NCBI RefSeq assembly: GCF_001592225.1
Contig: NZ_BCWN01000006.1
Coordinates: forward strand, 1-64,000
Length of the DNA stretch: 64,000 bases
Reading direction: 5' to 3'
From: Castellaniella caeni NBRC 101664
GTDB lineage: Bacteria > Pseudomonadota > Gammaproteobacteria > Burkholderiales > Burkholderiaceae_B
Shown here: positions 55,158-63,533 of the stretch, piece after piece
Position numbering within the stretch: position 1 is the stretch's first letter
Layout of the letters: each line of letters opens with the position of its first letter
The notes under the pieces: generated by a model
What the model was told of the DNA's origin: nothing
Databases searched by the model: none
What the model saw: only the letters and a program-made list of their open reading frames with translations
Made by a program: the position numbers and the translations under genes

Positions 55158-56177
55158 ATGGCCAGCCTGAGCATCGAGCACCTGTGCACCACCTACAACC
55201 ATGGCCGCGTCAAGGCGGTTGACGACGTCAATCTGGATGTCCCGGATGGCGAATTCCTGGTGCTGCTGGGTGCCTCGGGCTCGGGCAAATCCACCCTGAT
55301 GCGAACCATCGCCGGGCTCGAACACCCCACCAGCGGCATCATCCGCATCAACGGCGAAGTCGCCAACGAAGAACCTCCGCGCAAGCGCAACATCGCCATG
55401 GTCTTCCAAAGCTACGCGCTGTACCCGCACAAGACCGTGGCGCACAACATCTCGTTTCCGCTCGAAGCCATCAAGATGTCCGCGGACGATATCCAGAAAA
55501 AGGTGCAGTGGTCGGCCGAGCTTTTCGGCATCGGCCATCTGCTCGAACGCAAGCCCCGCGCGCTCTCGGGGGGCGAGCGCCAGCGGGTGGCCCTGGCGCG
55601 CGCCATGGTGCGCACCCCCACCCTGTTTCTCATGGACGAACCGCTGTCCAACCTGGATGCCAAGCTGCGCCACTCGGCGCGGCGCGAATTCAAGCGCCTG
55701 CACCAGCAAACCGGCATCACCACGCTGTATGTCACGCACGACCAGGTCGAGGCCATGGGCCTGGGGCAGCGCATCGCCGTCATGAACCACGGCAAAATCC
55801 AGCAGATCGGCACGCCGCACGAAATCTACCACGAACCGGCCAACACCTTCGTGGCCCAGTTCATGGGTTCGCCCCCCATGAATCTCATCCCGGCAGGCGA
55901 CTGGCTGCTGGGCTTTCACCCCGAAGACGCCCGCGTGACCGAGCAATCCGAACTGCCCCAGCACCACATCCTGCCCGTCGACATCCAGCAGGTCGAAAAC
56001 CTGGGGGCCGACGCCCTCATCTACGGGGTCTTCACGCCCAACCGCACCGACCTCATCATCAAGCTGCCCGAACGCATGGCCCAGGGCCTGGTCGCCGGGC
56101 AAAGCTGCACCTTCTGCGTGCCCGACGCCCTGATGCGCCGCTTCGACCCGCGCACCGGCCTGCGCGCAAAGGGCTGA
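55158..56177 (+). CDS. Carbohydrate ABC transporter ATP-binding protein (MalK/UgpC-like)
   Basis: A 339-residue ATPase. Walker A GASGSGKST (about 38-46), Q-loop MVFQSYALYPHKTV, signature LSGGERQRVALARAM, Walker B LFLMDEPLSNLDAKL and switch His in TLYVTHDQVEAMG are all present. The C-terminal TOBE-like domain (FVAQFMGSPPMNLIPAGDWLLGFHPEDARVT) is typical of MalK/UgpC proteins. AAGGAG precedes the ATG. It energises the two permeases encoded next. Confidence 0.94.
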   Translation: MASLSIEHLCTTYNHGRVKAVDDVNLDVPDGEFLVLLGASGSGKSTLMRTIAGLEHPTSGIIRINGEVANEEPPRKRNIAMVFQSYALYPHKTVAHNISFPLEAIKMSADDIQKKVQWSAELFGIGHLLERKPRALSGGERQRVALARAMVRTPTLFLMDEPLSNLDAKLRHSARREFKRLHQQTGITTLYVTHDQVEAMGLGQRIAVMNHGKIQQIGTPHEIYHEPANTFVAQFMGSPPMNLIPAGDWLLGFHPEDARVTEQSELPQHHILPVDIQQVENLGADALIYGVFTPNRTDLIIKLPERMAQGLVAGQSCTFCVPDALMRRFDPRTGLRAKG

Positions 56178-56181
56178 CGCC

Positions 56182-57102
56182 ATGGCCCGTTCATCGCTCA
56201 CGCTCAACCAGCGCGACACCCTGCTTGCCATGGGCATGGTGCTGCCCGCCGTGCTGTACATCGTGCTCCTGCTGGGCATCCCCATCGTGCTGGCCATCGT
56301 CTACAGCCTCAACGACGTCACCACCGGCAGCCCGGTGATGCGCTACATCGGCCTGCAAAACTTCCGCGCCCTGCTCGACAACCCCGACTTCCTGCGTGCC
56401 GTCGGCAACACCTTCGTCATCACCATCAGCACGCTCATCGGCGTGCTCATCCTGGGCACCATTCAGGCCGAACTGCTGGTGCGCCCCACGCGCGGCAAGT
56501 GGCTCATCCGCTTTCTCATCCTGCTGCCCTGGACGGCGCCCGCGTCGCTCAGCTCGATCGCCTGGCTGTGGATGTTCGATTCCACCTTCAGCCCGCTCGA
56601 CTGGGTGCTGCGCAACGTCGGTTTGCTGGGGCATCCAGGGGCGCTGTTCGGCGATTTCGACAACACCTTCTGGCTGGGGCGCAGCGGCCTGGCGCTGTTT
56701 TCCATCATCCTGGTCAACGTCTGGCGGCTGCTGCCACTGGCCACCGTCATCATTCTGGCGGGCCTCAACGGCGTGCCGCGCGACATCCTCGAACAATCCG
56801 AAATCGACGGCGCGGGCTACTTCCGACGGCTCTTCCACATCATCCTGCCGATGCTCATTCCGGTGTTCGGGGTCACCATCCTGTTCACGTTCGTGTTCGT
56901 CTTCACCGACATCGTCACGGTCTTCATCCTCACTCGGGGCGGGCCGGCCAACGCCACCCAGGTGCTGCCCACACTGGCGTTTTTCACCGGCGTACAGGGC
57001 GGCTCGCTGGGCCAGGGGGCGGCCACGGCGCTGTTCCTGCTGCCGGTGCTGGCCGCCGTCTCGATCGTGATCCTGTCCATCATCCGCCGCCGGGAGATCT
57101 GA
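56182..57102 (+). CDS. Carbohydrate ABC transporter permease (MalF/UgpA-like)
   Basis: A 306-residue protein with six hydrophobic segments. The EAA loop contacting the ATPase is visible: LEQSEIDGAGYFRRLFHIILPMLIPVF, with EAA-type spacing. It begins 4 bases after the ATPase stop and ends 4 bases before the second permease. It forms half of the membrane channel. Confidence 0.93.
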   Translation: MARSSLTLNQRDTLLAMGMVLPAVLYIVLLLGIPIVLAIVYSLNDVTTGSPVMRYIGLQNFRALLDNPDFLRAVGNTFVITISTLIGVLILGTIQAELLVRPTRGKWLIRFLILLPWTAPASLSSIAWLWMFDSTFSPLDWVLRNVGLLGHPGALFGDFDNTFWLGRSGLALFSIILVNVWRLLPLATVIILAGLNGVPRDILEQSEIDGAGYFRRLFHIILPMLIPVFGVTILFTFVFVFTDIVTVFILTRGGPANATQVLPTLAFFTGVQGGSLGQGAATALFLLPVLAAVSIVILSIIRRREI

Positions 57103-57106
57103 GCCC

Positions 57107-57952
57107 ATGCAGCCCGCCACCCGCTCACCCGCCCGCACCTCGGGCCTGTACGTCGCCACCCTGCTGTTCGTGGTGTTCTCGGCGCTGCCTTTCTACGTGA
57201 TGCTCATCACCACGTTCAAGACGCAGGGCGACATCTTCTCGCCCGCCAACAACCCGTTCTGGTTCACCGAAGCCCCCACCCTGGCCAACGTGAAGCTGCT
57301 GTTCCTGCAGACCGAATTCGTGCAGTGGCTGCTCAATACCGTCTGGGTGGGGCTGGCCGTGGTGCTCATCACCCTGGTGCTGGCCGTGCCCGCCGCCTAC
57401 GGGCTGGCGCGCATTGCCGGCGGCTGGGGCGAAACCCTGGGCATCGGCATCTTTTTAAGCTATCTGGTGCCGCCCACCCTGCTGTTCATCCCGTTTTCCA
57501 AGGTAATCGCCTTTCTCGGTCTGCAAAATTCGCTTTGGGCGCTGATCGTGGCCTACCCCACATTCACCGTGCCGTTCTGCACCTGGCTGTTGATGGGCTT
57601 TTTCAAGGGCATTCCGCGCGACATCGAAGAACAGGCCATGATCGATGGTCACAACCGCTTCAGCGCCTTCATCCACGTAGTGCTGCCGCTGGCCCTGCCC
57701 GGGCTCATGACGGTGGTGGTCTTCGCCTTCACGCTGTCCACCAGCGAATTCATCTACGCCCTGGCCTTCGTCACCCACACCGCCGACAAGACCATCAGCA
57801 TCGCCGTGCCCACCGAACTCATCCGCGGCGACGTCTACCACTGGGGGCCTCTGCTGGCTGGGGCACTGATCGCCAGCATCCCCATCGCAGTGCTGTACAC
57901 CTTCTTCATCGACCAGTTGGTGGCCGGGCTGACATCGGTGGCGCGCAACTAG
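57107..57952 (+). CDS. Carbohydrate ABC transporter permease (MalG/UgpE-like)
   Basis: A 281-residue permease with six hydrophobic segments and the EAA loop IEEQAMIDGHNRFSAFIHVVLPLALPGLMTVV. The start FYVMLITTFKTQGDIFSPANNPFWF is typical of MalG-type subunits. It is the last gene of the operon and is convergent with lrgB across 93 bp. Confidence 0.93.
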   Translation: MQPATRSPARTSGLYVATLLFVVFSALPFYVMLITTFKTQGDIFSPANNPFWFTEAPTLANVKLLFLQTEFVQWLLNTVWVGLAVVLITLVLAVPAAYGLARIAGGWGETLGIGIFLSYLVPPTLLFIPFSKVIAFLGLQNSLWALIVAYPTFTVPFCTWLLMGFFKGIPRDIEEQAMIDGHNRFSAFIHVVLPLALPGLMTVVVFAFTLSTSEFIYALAFVTHTADKTISIAVPTELIRGDVYHWGPLLAGALIASIPIAVLYTFFIDQLVAGLTSVARN

Positions 57953-58045
57953 AACGGGGTGATTGCCCACCAGGCAAATGTCGCGTTGCCATCGCAGCAG
58001 ATCGCGCGTCTTGGCGACAGCCAGGCTGCACGCGCCGTCGCCACC

Positions 58046-58771
58046 TCACAGGGCCATCACCACCACGGTGCCGACCACATTGAGCAGGCCCATCAAGACC
58101 ATCACCAGGCCGGCGATCGACCCTTCTTCGCGGCCCAGCTCATAGGCCGCCGCCGTGCCGGCGGCGTGGGCGCCCACGCCCAGCAGCGAGCCCCGGGCCA
58201 GCACCGAGCGCGTGGGCAACCACGCCAGCAGCACGTGGCCCACCAGGGCGCCAAACACCCCGGTCACCACCACGAAGACCGCGGTCAGATCGGGCACACC
58301 GCCGATGTCGCCGGACATCTGCATGGCAAACGGGGTGCTGATTGAACGCGGCATCAGGCTCAGGCGCAGGCTGTCGTCCAGCCCCATCAGATTGGCCAGA
58401 CCCCAGGCCGTGGCCAGCGCCGTCAGGCTGCCGACCAGCATGCCCACCAGCAGCACTGGCCAATGCGTGCGGATCAGGGCGCGCTGCTCGTAGATGGGCA
58501 CGGCAAAAGCCACCGTGGCGGGCCCCAGCAGGGCCACCAGCCAGCCCGTGTCGCGGATGTACTGCTGGTAGCTCAGCCCCGTGAGCAGCACCACGATGAT
58601 GAGCAGCGCCGGGGCCAGCGCCAGCGGCATCAGCCACCATTGCCGGTAGCGGCCATAGAGCTTCTTGGCGAACAGGTACGCCAGCACCGTGACGGCCGAC
58701 CAGAACACCATGCCCAGCACGGGCTGCCCAAGCAACCAACCCAGCCAGGCCGAATTCGGCAGGTGGATCAT
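58046..58771 (-). CDS. lrgB: LrgB/CidB-family membrane protein
   Basis: A 241-residue protein with about seven hydrophobic helices. Family signatures: LLGPATVAFAVPIYEQRALIR, RLSLMPRSISTPFAMQMSGDIGGVPDLTAVFVVVTGVFGALVGHVLL and GVGAHAAGTAAAYELGREEGSIAGLVMVLMGLLNVV. The family is known as holin/antiholin-like modulators of murein hydrolase export; pyruvate or glycolate transport is also reported for relatives. The start at 58771 overlaps lrgA by 4 bases. An in-frame reading upstream of it is non-homologous. Confidence 0.92.
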   Translation of the reverse strand: MIHLPNSAWLGWLLGQPVLGMVFWSAVTVLAYLFAKKLYGRYRQWWLMPLALAPALLIIVVLLTGLSYQQYIRDTGWLVALLGPATVAFAVPIYEQRALIRTHWPVLLVGMLVGSLTALATAWGLANLMGLDDSLRLSLMPRSISTPFAMQMSGDIGGVPDLTAVFVVVTGVFGALVGHVLLAWLPTRSVLARGSLLGVGAHAAGTAAAYELGREEGSIAGLVMVLMGLLNVVGTVVVMAL

Positions 58772-59244
58772 GACCGCCCCTCGACCGGTGCCTGGCTCGC
58801 CACCCGCCGCAACGGCTGGCGCGGCACGTCCGGGCGCTGCTGCGCGCCGCGCGCCGTCAGCCACCGGTAGCACCATTCCACGGTCAGAGCCGTCGCCACC
58901 ATCACGACCAGGGTGCCGCCCAGCACAACCACCAGCAGCTTGAGACCCAGCCAGCCGAGAAACTCGGGGTGGTCGGTGACGGCCAGCACGGCGGGCACGA
59001 AAAACAGCAGCATGTCGGCCAGGAAGCACTGCGCGCCACGGCGCGCACTGAGATGGCTGAGGCGCCCGCTGGACAAGGCCAGCAACAGGAGCACCAGGCC
59101 GATCAAGGCCCCCGGGATGGGTAGCCCGCTGAGGTGCGCAAGCCCCTGGCCCGCGCCCCAGAATCCAAAAATGAGACCCACCTGCATCAACGTCCGGTGG
59201 CGCAAGCCCCGGCGCGACCAGACGGGCAACGCCCGCAACTTCAT
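58768..59244 (-). CDS. lrgA: LrgA/CidA-family holin-like membrane protein
   Basis: A roughly 158-residue protein with four hydrophobic helices. The LrgA core is MQVGLIFGFWGAGQGLAHLSGLPIPGALIGLVLLLLAL, then LADMLLFFVPAVLAVTDHPEFLGWLGLKLLVVVLGG. I start at 59244 (MKLRALPVW), but an in-frame ATG at 59280 (MSFTFSTRAV) is possible; neither has a strong ribosome binding site. It is the first gene of lrgAB and divergent from a LysR regulator that probably controls it. Confidence 0.88.
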   Translation of the reverse strand: MKLRALPVWSRRGLRHRTLMQVGLIFGFWGAGQGLAHLSGLPIPGALIGLVLLLLALSSGRLSHLSARRGAQCFLADMLLFFVPAVLAVTDHPEFLGWLGLKLLVVVLGGTLVVMVATALTVEWCYRWLTARGAQQRPDVPRQPLRRVASQAPVEGRS

Positions 59245-59305
59245 CCTGCTTACCGCTCGAGTACTGAATGTGAACGACATCAGTGTAAGATTGGCGATAA
59301 TATTC

Positions 59306-59324
59306 TTCAAATGAATTATTTGAA
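59306..59324. promoter_or_regulatory. Candidate LysR operator between lrgA and its regulator
   Basis: A perfect inverted repeat TTCAAAT-GAATT-ATTTGAA sits in an AT-rich divergent region, 22 bp ahead of the LysR start. AATATT copies flank it on both sides (59299-59304 and 59330-59335). The dyad fits the T-N11-A type of LysR sites. Confidence 0.6.
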
Positions 59325-59345
59325 TCAACAATATTCCAATCAAGA

Positions 59346-60257
59346 ATGGATTTGAGAACGCTCAGGGCTTTCGTCGAAGTCGTCCGGCAAGGCGGGTTCT
59401 CCCCGGCAGCCAAGGCGCTGTTCGTCACCCAGCCCACGATCAGCAAGGCCATCCGCCAGCTGGAAGACGAGCTGGGTCTTCCCCTGCTCGACCGGCACGG
59501 TCACCGCATCACGCCCAGCGCCGCCGGCGACATCGTCTTGCGCCACGCCAGCCGCATGCTGGCCCTGCGCGACGAACTCAAGGCCGAGCTGCAAGATCTC
59601 GCCGGTCTGGCGCGCGGCACGCTGAAAATCGGCCTGCCGCTGGTGGGTTCGAGCCTGCTCTTCGCCCCCTTGTTCACCCGTTACCGCCAGCAGCACCCCG
59701 GCATCGACATCCAGCTGAGCGAACACGGCAGCCTGCAGCTCGAAACCCTGCTGCGGGCGGGCCAACTGGAACTGGCCGCGTCGTTGCTGCCCGTCGCCGA
59801 CGATTTCGATTTTCAGGTGGTGCGCCGCGAGCCGCTGATGGTGCTCATGCCCGCCAGCCATCCACTGGCCGGGCGCGCAACCCTGCGCCTGAACGACCTG
59901 CGAGACGAACCGCTGGTCTTGCAGGAAAGCGGCTTCGTCATGCACCGCATGCTGCGCCAGGCCTGCACCCAGCGCGGTTTCGAGCCCACGATTGCCGCCC
60001 AGAGCAGCCAGGTGGAATTTTTGATCGCCCTGGTGGCCAGCGGCCTGGGCCTGGCCTTTTTGCCGCGGCTCATCATCGACAAGCCCCGGCAGACAGGGCT
60101 GACTGCCGTTTTGCTGGACGAACCCGACATCCGCTGGGACATGGCCATGGTCTGGCACAAAGAGGCTTATCTGTCGCAAGCGGCCCAGGCTTGGCTGGCC
60201 CTGCTGGCCAGCCACACCCCGGCCACGCCTCCCACGGGCGAGGCTACGTCACGCTGA
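59346..60257 (+). CDS. LysR-family regulator (CidR-like)
   Basis: A 303-residue regulator. The N-terminal helix-turn-helix is LRAFVEVVRQGGFSPAAKALFVTQPTISKAIRQLEDELGLPLLDR, followed by the LysR effector domain (GTLKIGLPLVGSSLLFAPLFTRYRQQHPGIDI; SGLGLAFLPRLI). LysR regulators beside lrgA/lrgB or cidA/cidB genes respond to acetate or pyruvate metabolism in known cases, which is the likely role here. Confidence 0.92.
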   Translation: MDLRTLRAFVEVVRQGGFSPAAKALFVTQPTISKAIRQLEDELGLPLLDRHGHRITPSAAGDIVLRHASRMLALRDELKAELQDLAGLARGTLKIGLPLVGSSLLFAPLFTRYRQQHPGIDIQLSEHGSLQLETLLRAGQLELAASLLPVADDFDFQVVRREPLMVLMPASHPLAGRATLRLNDLRDEPLVLQESGFVMHRMLRQACTQRGFEPTIAAQSSQVEFLIALVASGLGLAFLPRLIIDKPRQTGLTAVLLDEPDIRWDMAMVWHKEAYLSQAAQAWLALLASHTPATPPTGEATSR

Positions 60258-60351
60258 AAAGATCAGATGGATGCCTGAAAACCCCATGGGGCGTGCACGA
60301 CCGCTCAGACGCCGATGGCCTTGCCGACAGGTCACGCCTCGGGGCTGCCGC

Positions 60352-63300
60352 TCAGGATGCCGCCCGCGCCGCCAGGCGTCGGGCACGCAGGCGCCGCGCC
60401 TGCTTCAGCGCCCGCCCGCGCACGTAATGATGGTGTACACGGTCGAGATACAGATACACCACCGGGGTCGTAAAGAGGGTCAGCGCCTGCGACAGGATGA
60501 GCCCGCCCACCATCGAATAGCCCAGCGGCTGGCGCAGCTCTGACCCCGCCCCGGTGCCCAGCATCAGCGGCAGGCCGGCAAACAGCGCGCACAGCGTGGT
60601 CATCAGGATGGGCCGGAAGCGCAGCAGGCAGGCCTGGTAGATGGCCTCGCGCGGCGACAGGCCCTGCTCGCGCTCGGCCACGATGGCAAAGTCGATGAGC
60701 AAAATGCCGTTTTTCTTGACGATGCCGATCAACAACAAGATGCCAATGAGCGCAATCACGCTGAAATCAAAGCCGCTGGCCATCAGGATGAGCAAGGCTC
60801 CCACCCCCGCCGCGGGCAAGGTGGACAGAATCGTCAGCGGGTGGATATAGCTTTCGTACAACAACCCCAGCACGATGTACACGGCCACGAGCGCGGCGGT
60901 GATCAGATAGGGCTGCGTGGCGAGCGACTGTTCGAAGGCCTGTGCCGTCCCCTGAAACGAGCCCTGGATCGAAATGGGCACGGCCATCTCGGCCTGGGCC
61001 TGGCGGATGGCATCGACGGCCTGCCCCAGTGAGTAACCCTGCGCCAGGTTGAAGGAGATCGTCACGGCAGGAAACTGCCCCTGGTGATTGATCGACAGGA
61101 AGCCCGTCTTGCTGGTGTCTACCTTCACCAGGCTGGACAGAGGCACCTGCTCACCCGTGAGTGGCGAATTGACGTACAGATGCGAGAAGACGTCCGGGTC
61201 GCGCTGCCACTGCGGCGTGATTTCGAGCACCACGTTGTAGCTGTTGATCTGGGTAAAGTACTGCGCCACCTGGCGCTGCCCCAAGGCATCGTAGATGGTG
61301 CTGTCGATGAGCGCGGGGCTGATGCCAAACATGGCCGCCCGGGCGCGGTCGATGGTCACGACGGCGGTGTTGGCGTTGCTCTGCTGGTCGGTGGCCAGGT
61401 CGGCGAGCGGCGCCAGCGTGTGAAAACGCTGCAGCAGGCGCGGCGCCCAGGTATTCAGCTCGTCGAGGTCGGCGCTGGTGAGCGTGTACTGGTATTGCGT
61501 GCGCGCCAGGCGCCCACCCACATTGATGTCCTGGCTGGCCTGCATGAACAGGCGCACCCCCGGCACCTTGGCCAGCTCGGGGTTCAAGCGGCGGATCACC
61601 TGGTCGGCGCTGGCCGTGCGGCCCTGGCTGCGGGGCTTGAGGCTGATGAAATAGCGCCCGGTATTGAAGGTGGGCGCATTGCTGGTCATGCCGAAACCGG
61701 CAATGTCGGGGTCTTGGCGCAGCACGTCGGCCAGCGCCATCATGCGCTCGTTCATGGCCTCGAACGAGCTGTCCTGCGCCGACTCGGCCAGGCCGAAAAT
61801 GGTGCCGGTATCCTGCTGCGGGAAAAAGCCCTTGGGAATGACGACCAGCAGCGCCACCGAAGCCGCCACCGTGGCCAGGAACACACACAGGGTGATGAAG
61901 GAATGCCGCAGGACGACGTCCAGCGCCCGGCGGTAGGCATCCAGCAGCGCGTCGAAGCCACGCTCGAAGGCCTGGTAGATGCGCCCGTGGCGCGCGTGCT
62001 GCAGGTCGCGCAGAAAGCGCGAACACAGCATGGGCGTCAGCGTGAGCGTGACCACCACCGAAACGGCAATCGTCATGATGACGGTGACGGCAAACTCGCG
62101 AAACAGGCGCCCGACGATGCCCCCCATGAGCAGCAGCGGGATGAACACCGCCATGAGCGAGACCGAAATGGAAACGATGGTGAAGCCGATTTCGCGCGCC
62201 CCGCGCAGGGCGGCTTCCATGGGTCGCATGCCTTCTTCGACGTGGCGCCAGATGTTTTCCAGCATGACCACGGCGTCATCGACGATGAAGCCCACGGAAA
62301 TCGTCAACGCCATGAGCGAGAGGTTGTCCAGGCTGTAGCCCGCCAGATACATGAGGGCAAACGTGCCGAACAGCGCCAGCGGCACCGCTGCGCTGGCGAT
62401 CAACGTGCCCGCCACGTTGCGCAGGAACATGAAGATGACCAGCACCACCAGCACGATCGAGAGGATGAGGGTGAACTCGACCTCGTGCACCGAAGCCTGG
62501 ATGTTCTGCGTGCGATCGACCAGCGTGCTGACGTGGATGCTGGCCGGCATGGACGCCATGAGCGTGGGCAGCTCGGCGCGGATGCGCGCCACGGTATCGA
62601 TGACGTTGGCCCCCGGCTGCTTGGTGATGCCCACCACGAGCGAACGGCCATTGAGGGCCGCATCGCCCTGGGCCGCGGCCTTGCCGGCAAAGGCCCAGGC
62701 CGCCTGCTTGGCGTCTTCGGGCCCGTCCACCGCCTGGCCGATGTCGCGGATGCGCACCGGCGCCCCGTTGCGCCAGGCCACGATGGTGTCGTTCCAGGGG
62801 TTGGGATCGACGATCTGGTCGTTCGTGTAGATGGTGAAGCTTTGCCTGGCGCCGTCAATGGTGCCCTTGGGCTGGCTCACCGTGGTGGTGGCGATGACCC
62901 CCCGGATGGCTTCGAGGTCGAGCCCCAGCGAGGCGATCTTGCGCGGATCGACCTGCACCCGGATGGCGGGCTTCTGCTGGCCGAAGATATTGACCTGCCC
63001 CACCCCATCGACACGCGACAGCTGCTGGGCCAGGATGTTGTCAGTGTAGTCGTTGACCACCGTGATGGGCAGCACGTCCGACTGCACCGACAGGATCAGG
63101 ATGGAAAAGTCGGCCGGATTGATCTTGCGAAAGGTGGGCGGGCTGGGCATGTTCGACGGCAGCTGGCGCGCCGCCGCCGCAATGGCGGTCTGCACGTCCA
63201 GCGCCGCCCCGTCGATGTTGCGATCGAGATCGAACTGCAAGGTGATGCTCGACTGCCCCAGGGCGTTTTGCGAGCTCATCTGCGCCAGCCCCGGGATGGT

Positions 63301-63516
63301 GGAAAACTGCCGTTCGAGCGGCTGGGCCACGCTGGTGGCCATGGTCTCGGGGCTGCCGCCGGGCAGCTTGGCCGTCACCTGGATGGTGGGAAAATCCACC
63401 TGCGGCAAAGGCGCCACCGGCAACAGCGGAAATACCGCCAGCCCCAGCAAGAACACGGCGAGGGCCAGCAGCGAAGTGCCGATCGGGCGCTGAATGAAAG
63501 GCTTGGAAATGTCCAT
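60352..63516 (-). CDS. RND multidrug efflux transporter, inner-membrane pump (MdtB/AcrB type)
   Basis: A 1054-residue HAE1-type pump with 12 expected membrane helices and two large periplasmic loops. Signatures: PFIQRPIGTSLLALAVFLLGLAVFPLLPVAPLPQVDFPTI at the start, GGSPETMATSVAQPLE, the TM4 proton-relay pair in SVGFIVDDAVVMLENI, and GIVKKNGILLIDFAI. The start PVAPLPQVDFPTIQV is closest to MdtB/MdtC-type pumps. Only one RND gene is visible downstream of the adaptor; in E. coli mdtB is followed by mdtC, but here the next gene is an unrelated convergent LysR gene. Confidence 0.93.
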   Translation of the reverse strand: MDISKPFIQRPIGTSLLALAVFLLGLAVFPLLPVAPLPQVDFPTIQVTAKLPGGSPETMATSVAQPLERQFSTIPGLAQMSSQNALGQSSITLQFDLDRNIDGAALDVQTAIAAAARQLPSNMPSPPTFRKINPADFSILILSVQSDVLPITVVNDYTDNILAQQLSRVDGVGQVNIFGQQKPAIRVQVDPRKIASLGLDLEAIRGVIATTTVSQPKGTIDGARQSFTIYTNDQIVDPNPWNDTIVAWRNGAPVRIRDIGQAVDGPEDAKQAAWAFAGKAAAQGDAALNGRSLVVGITKQPGANVIDTVARIRAELPTLMASMPASIHVSTLVDRTQNIQASVHEVEFTLILSIVLVVLVIFMFLRNVAGTLIASAAVPLALFGTFALMYLAGYSLDNLSLMALTISVGFIVDDAVVMLENIWRHVEEGMRPMEAALRGAREIGFTIVSISVSLMAVFIPLLLMGGIVGRLFREFAVTVIMTIAVSVVVTLTLTPMLCSRFLRDLQHARHGRIYQAFERGFDALLDAYRRALDVVLRHSFITLCVFLATVAASVALLVVIPKGFFPQQDTGTIFGLAESAQDSSFEAMNERMMALADVLRQDPDIAGFGMTSNAPTFNTGRYFISLKPRSQGRTASADQVIRRLNPELAKVPGVRLFMQASQDINVGGRLARTQYQYTLTSADLDELNTWAPRLLQRFHTLAPLADLATDQQSNANTAVVTIDRARAAMFGISPALIDSTIYDALGQRQVAQYFTQINSYNVVLEITPQWQRDPDVFSHLYVNSPLTGEQVPLSSLVKVDTSKTGFLSINHQGQFPAVTISFNLAQGYSLGQAVDAIRQAQAEMAVPISIQGSFQGTAQAFEQSLATQPYLITAALVAVYIVLGLLYESYIHPLTILSTLPAAGVGALLILMASGFDFSVIALIGILLLIGIVKKNGILLIDFAIVAEREQGLSPREAIYQACLLRFRPILMTTLCALFAGLPLMLGTGAGSELRQPLGYSMVGGLILSQALTLFTTPVVYLYLDRVHHHYVRGRALKQARRLRARRLAARAAS

Positions 63517-63533
63517 GGGCTTGGCGCTCGGGC

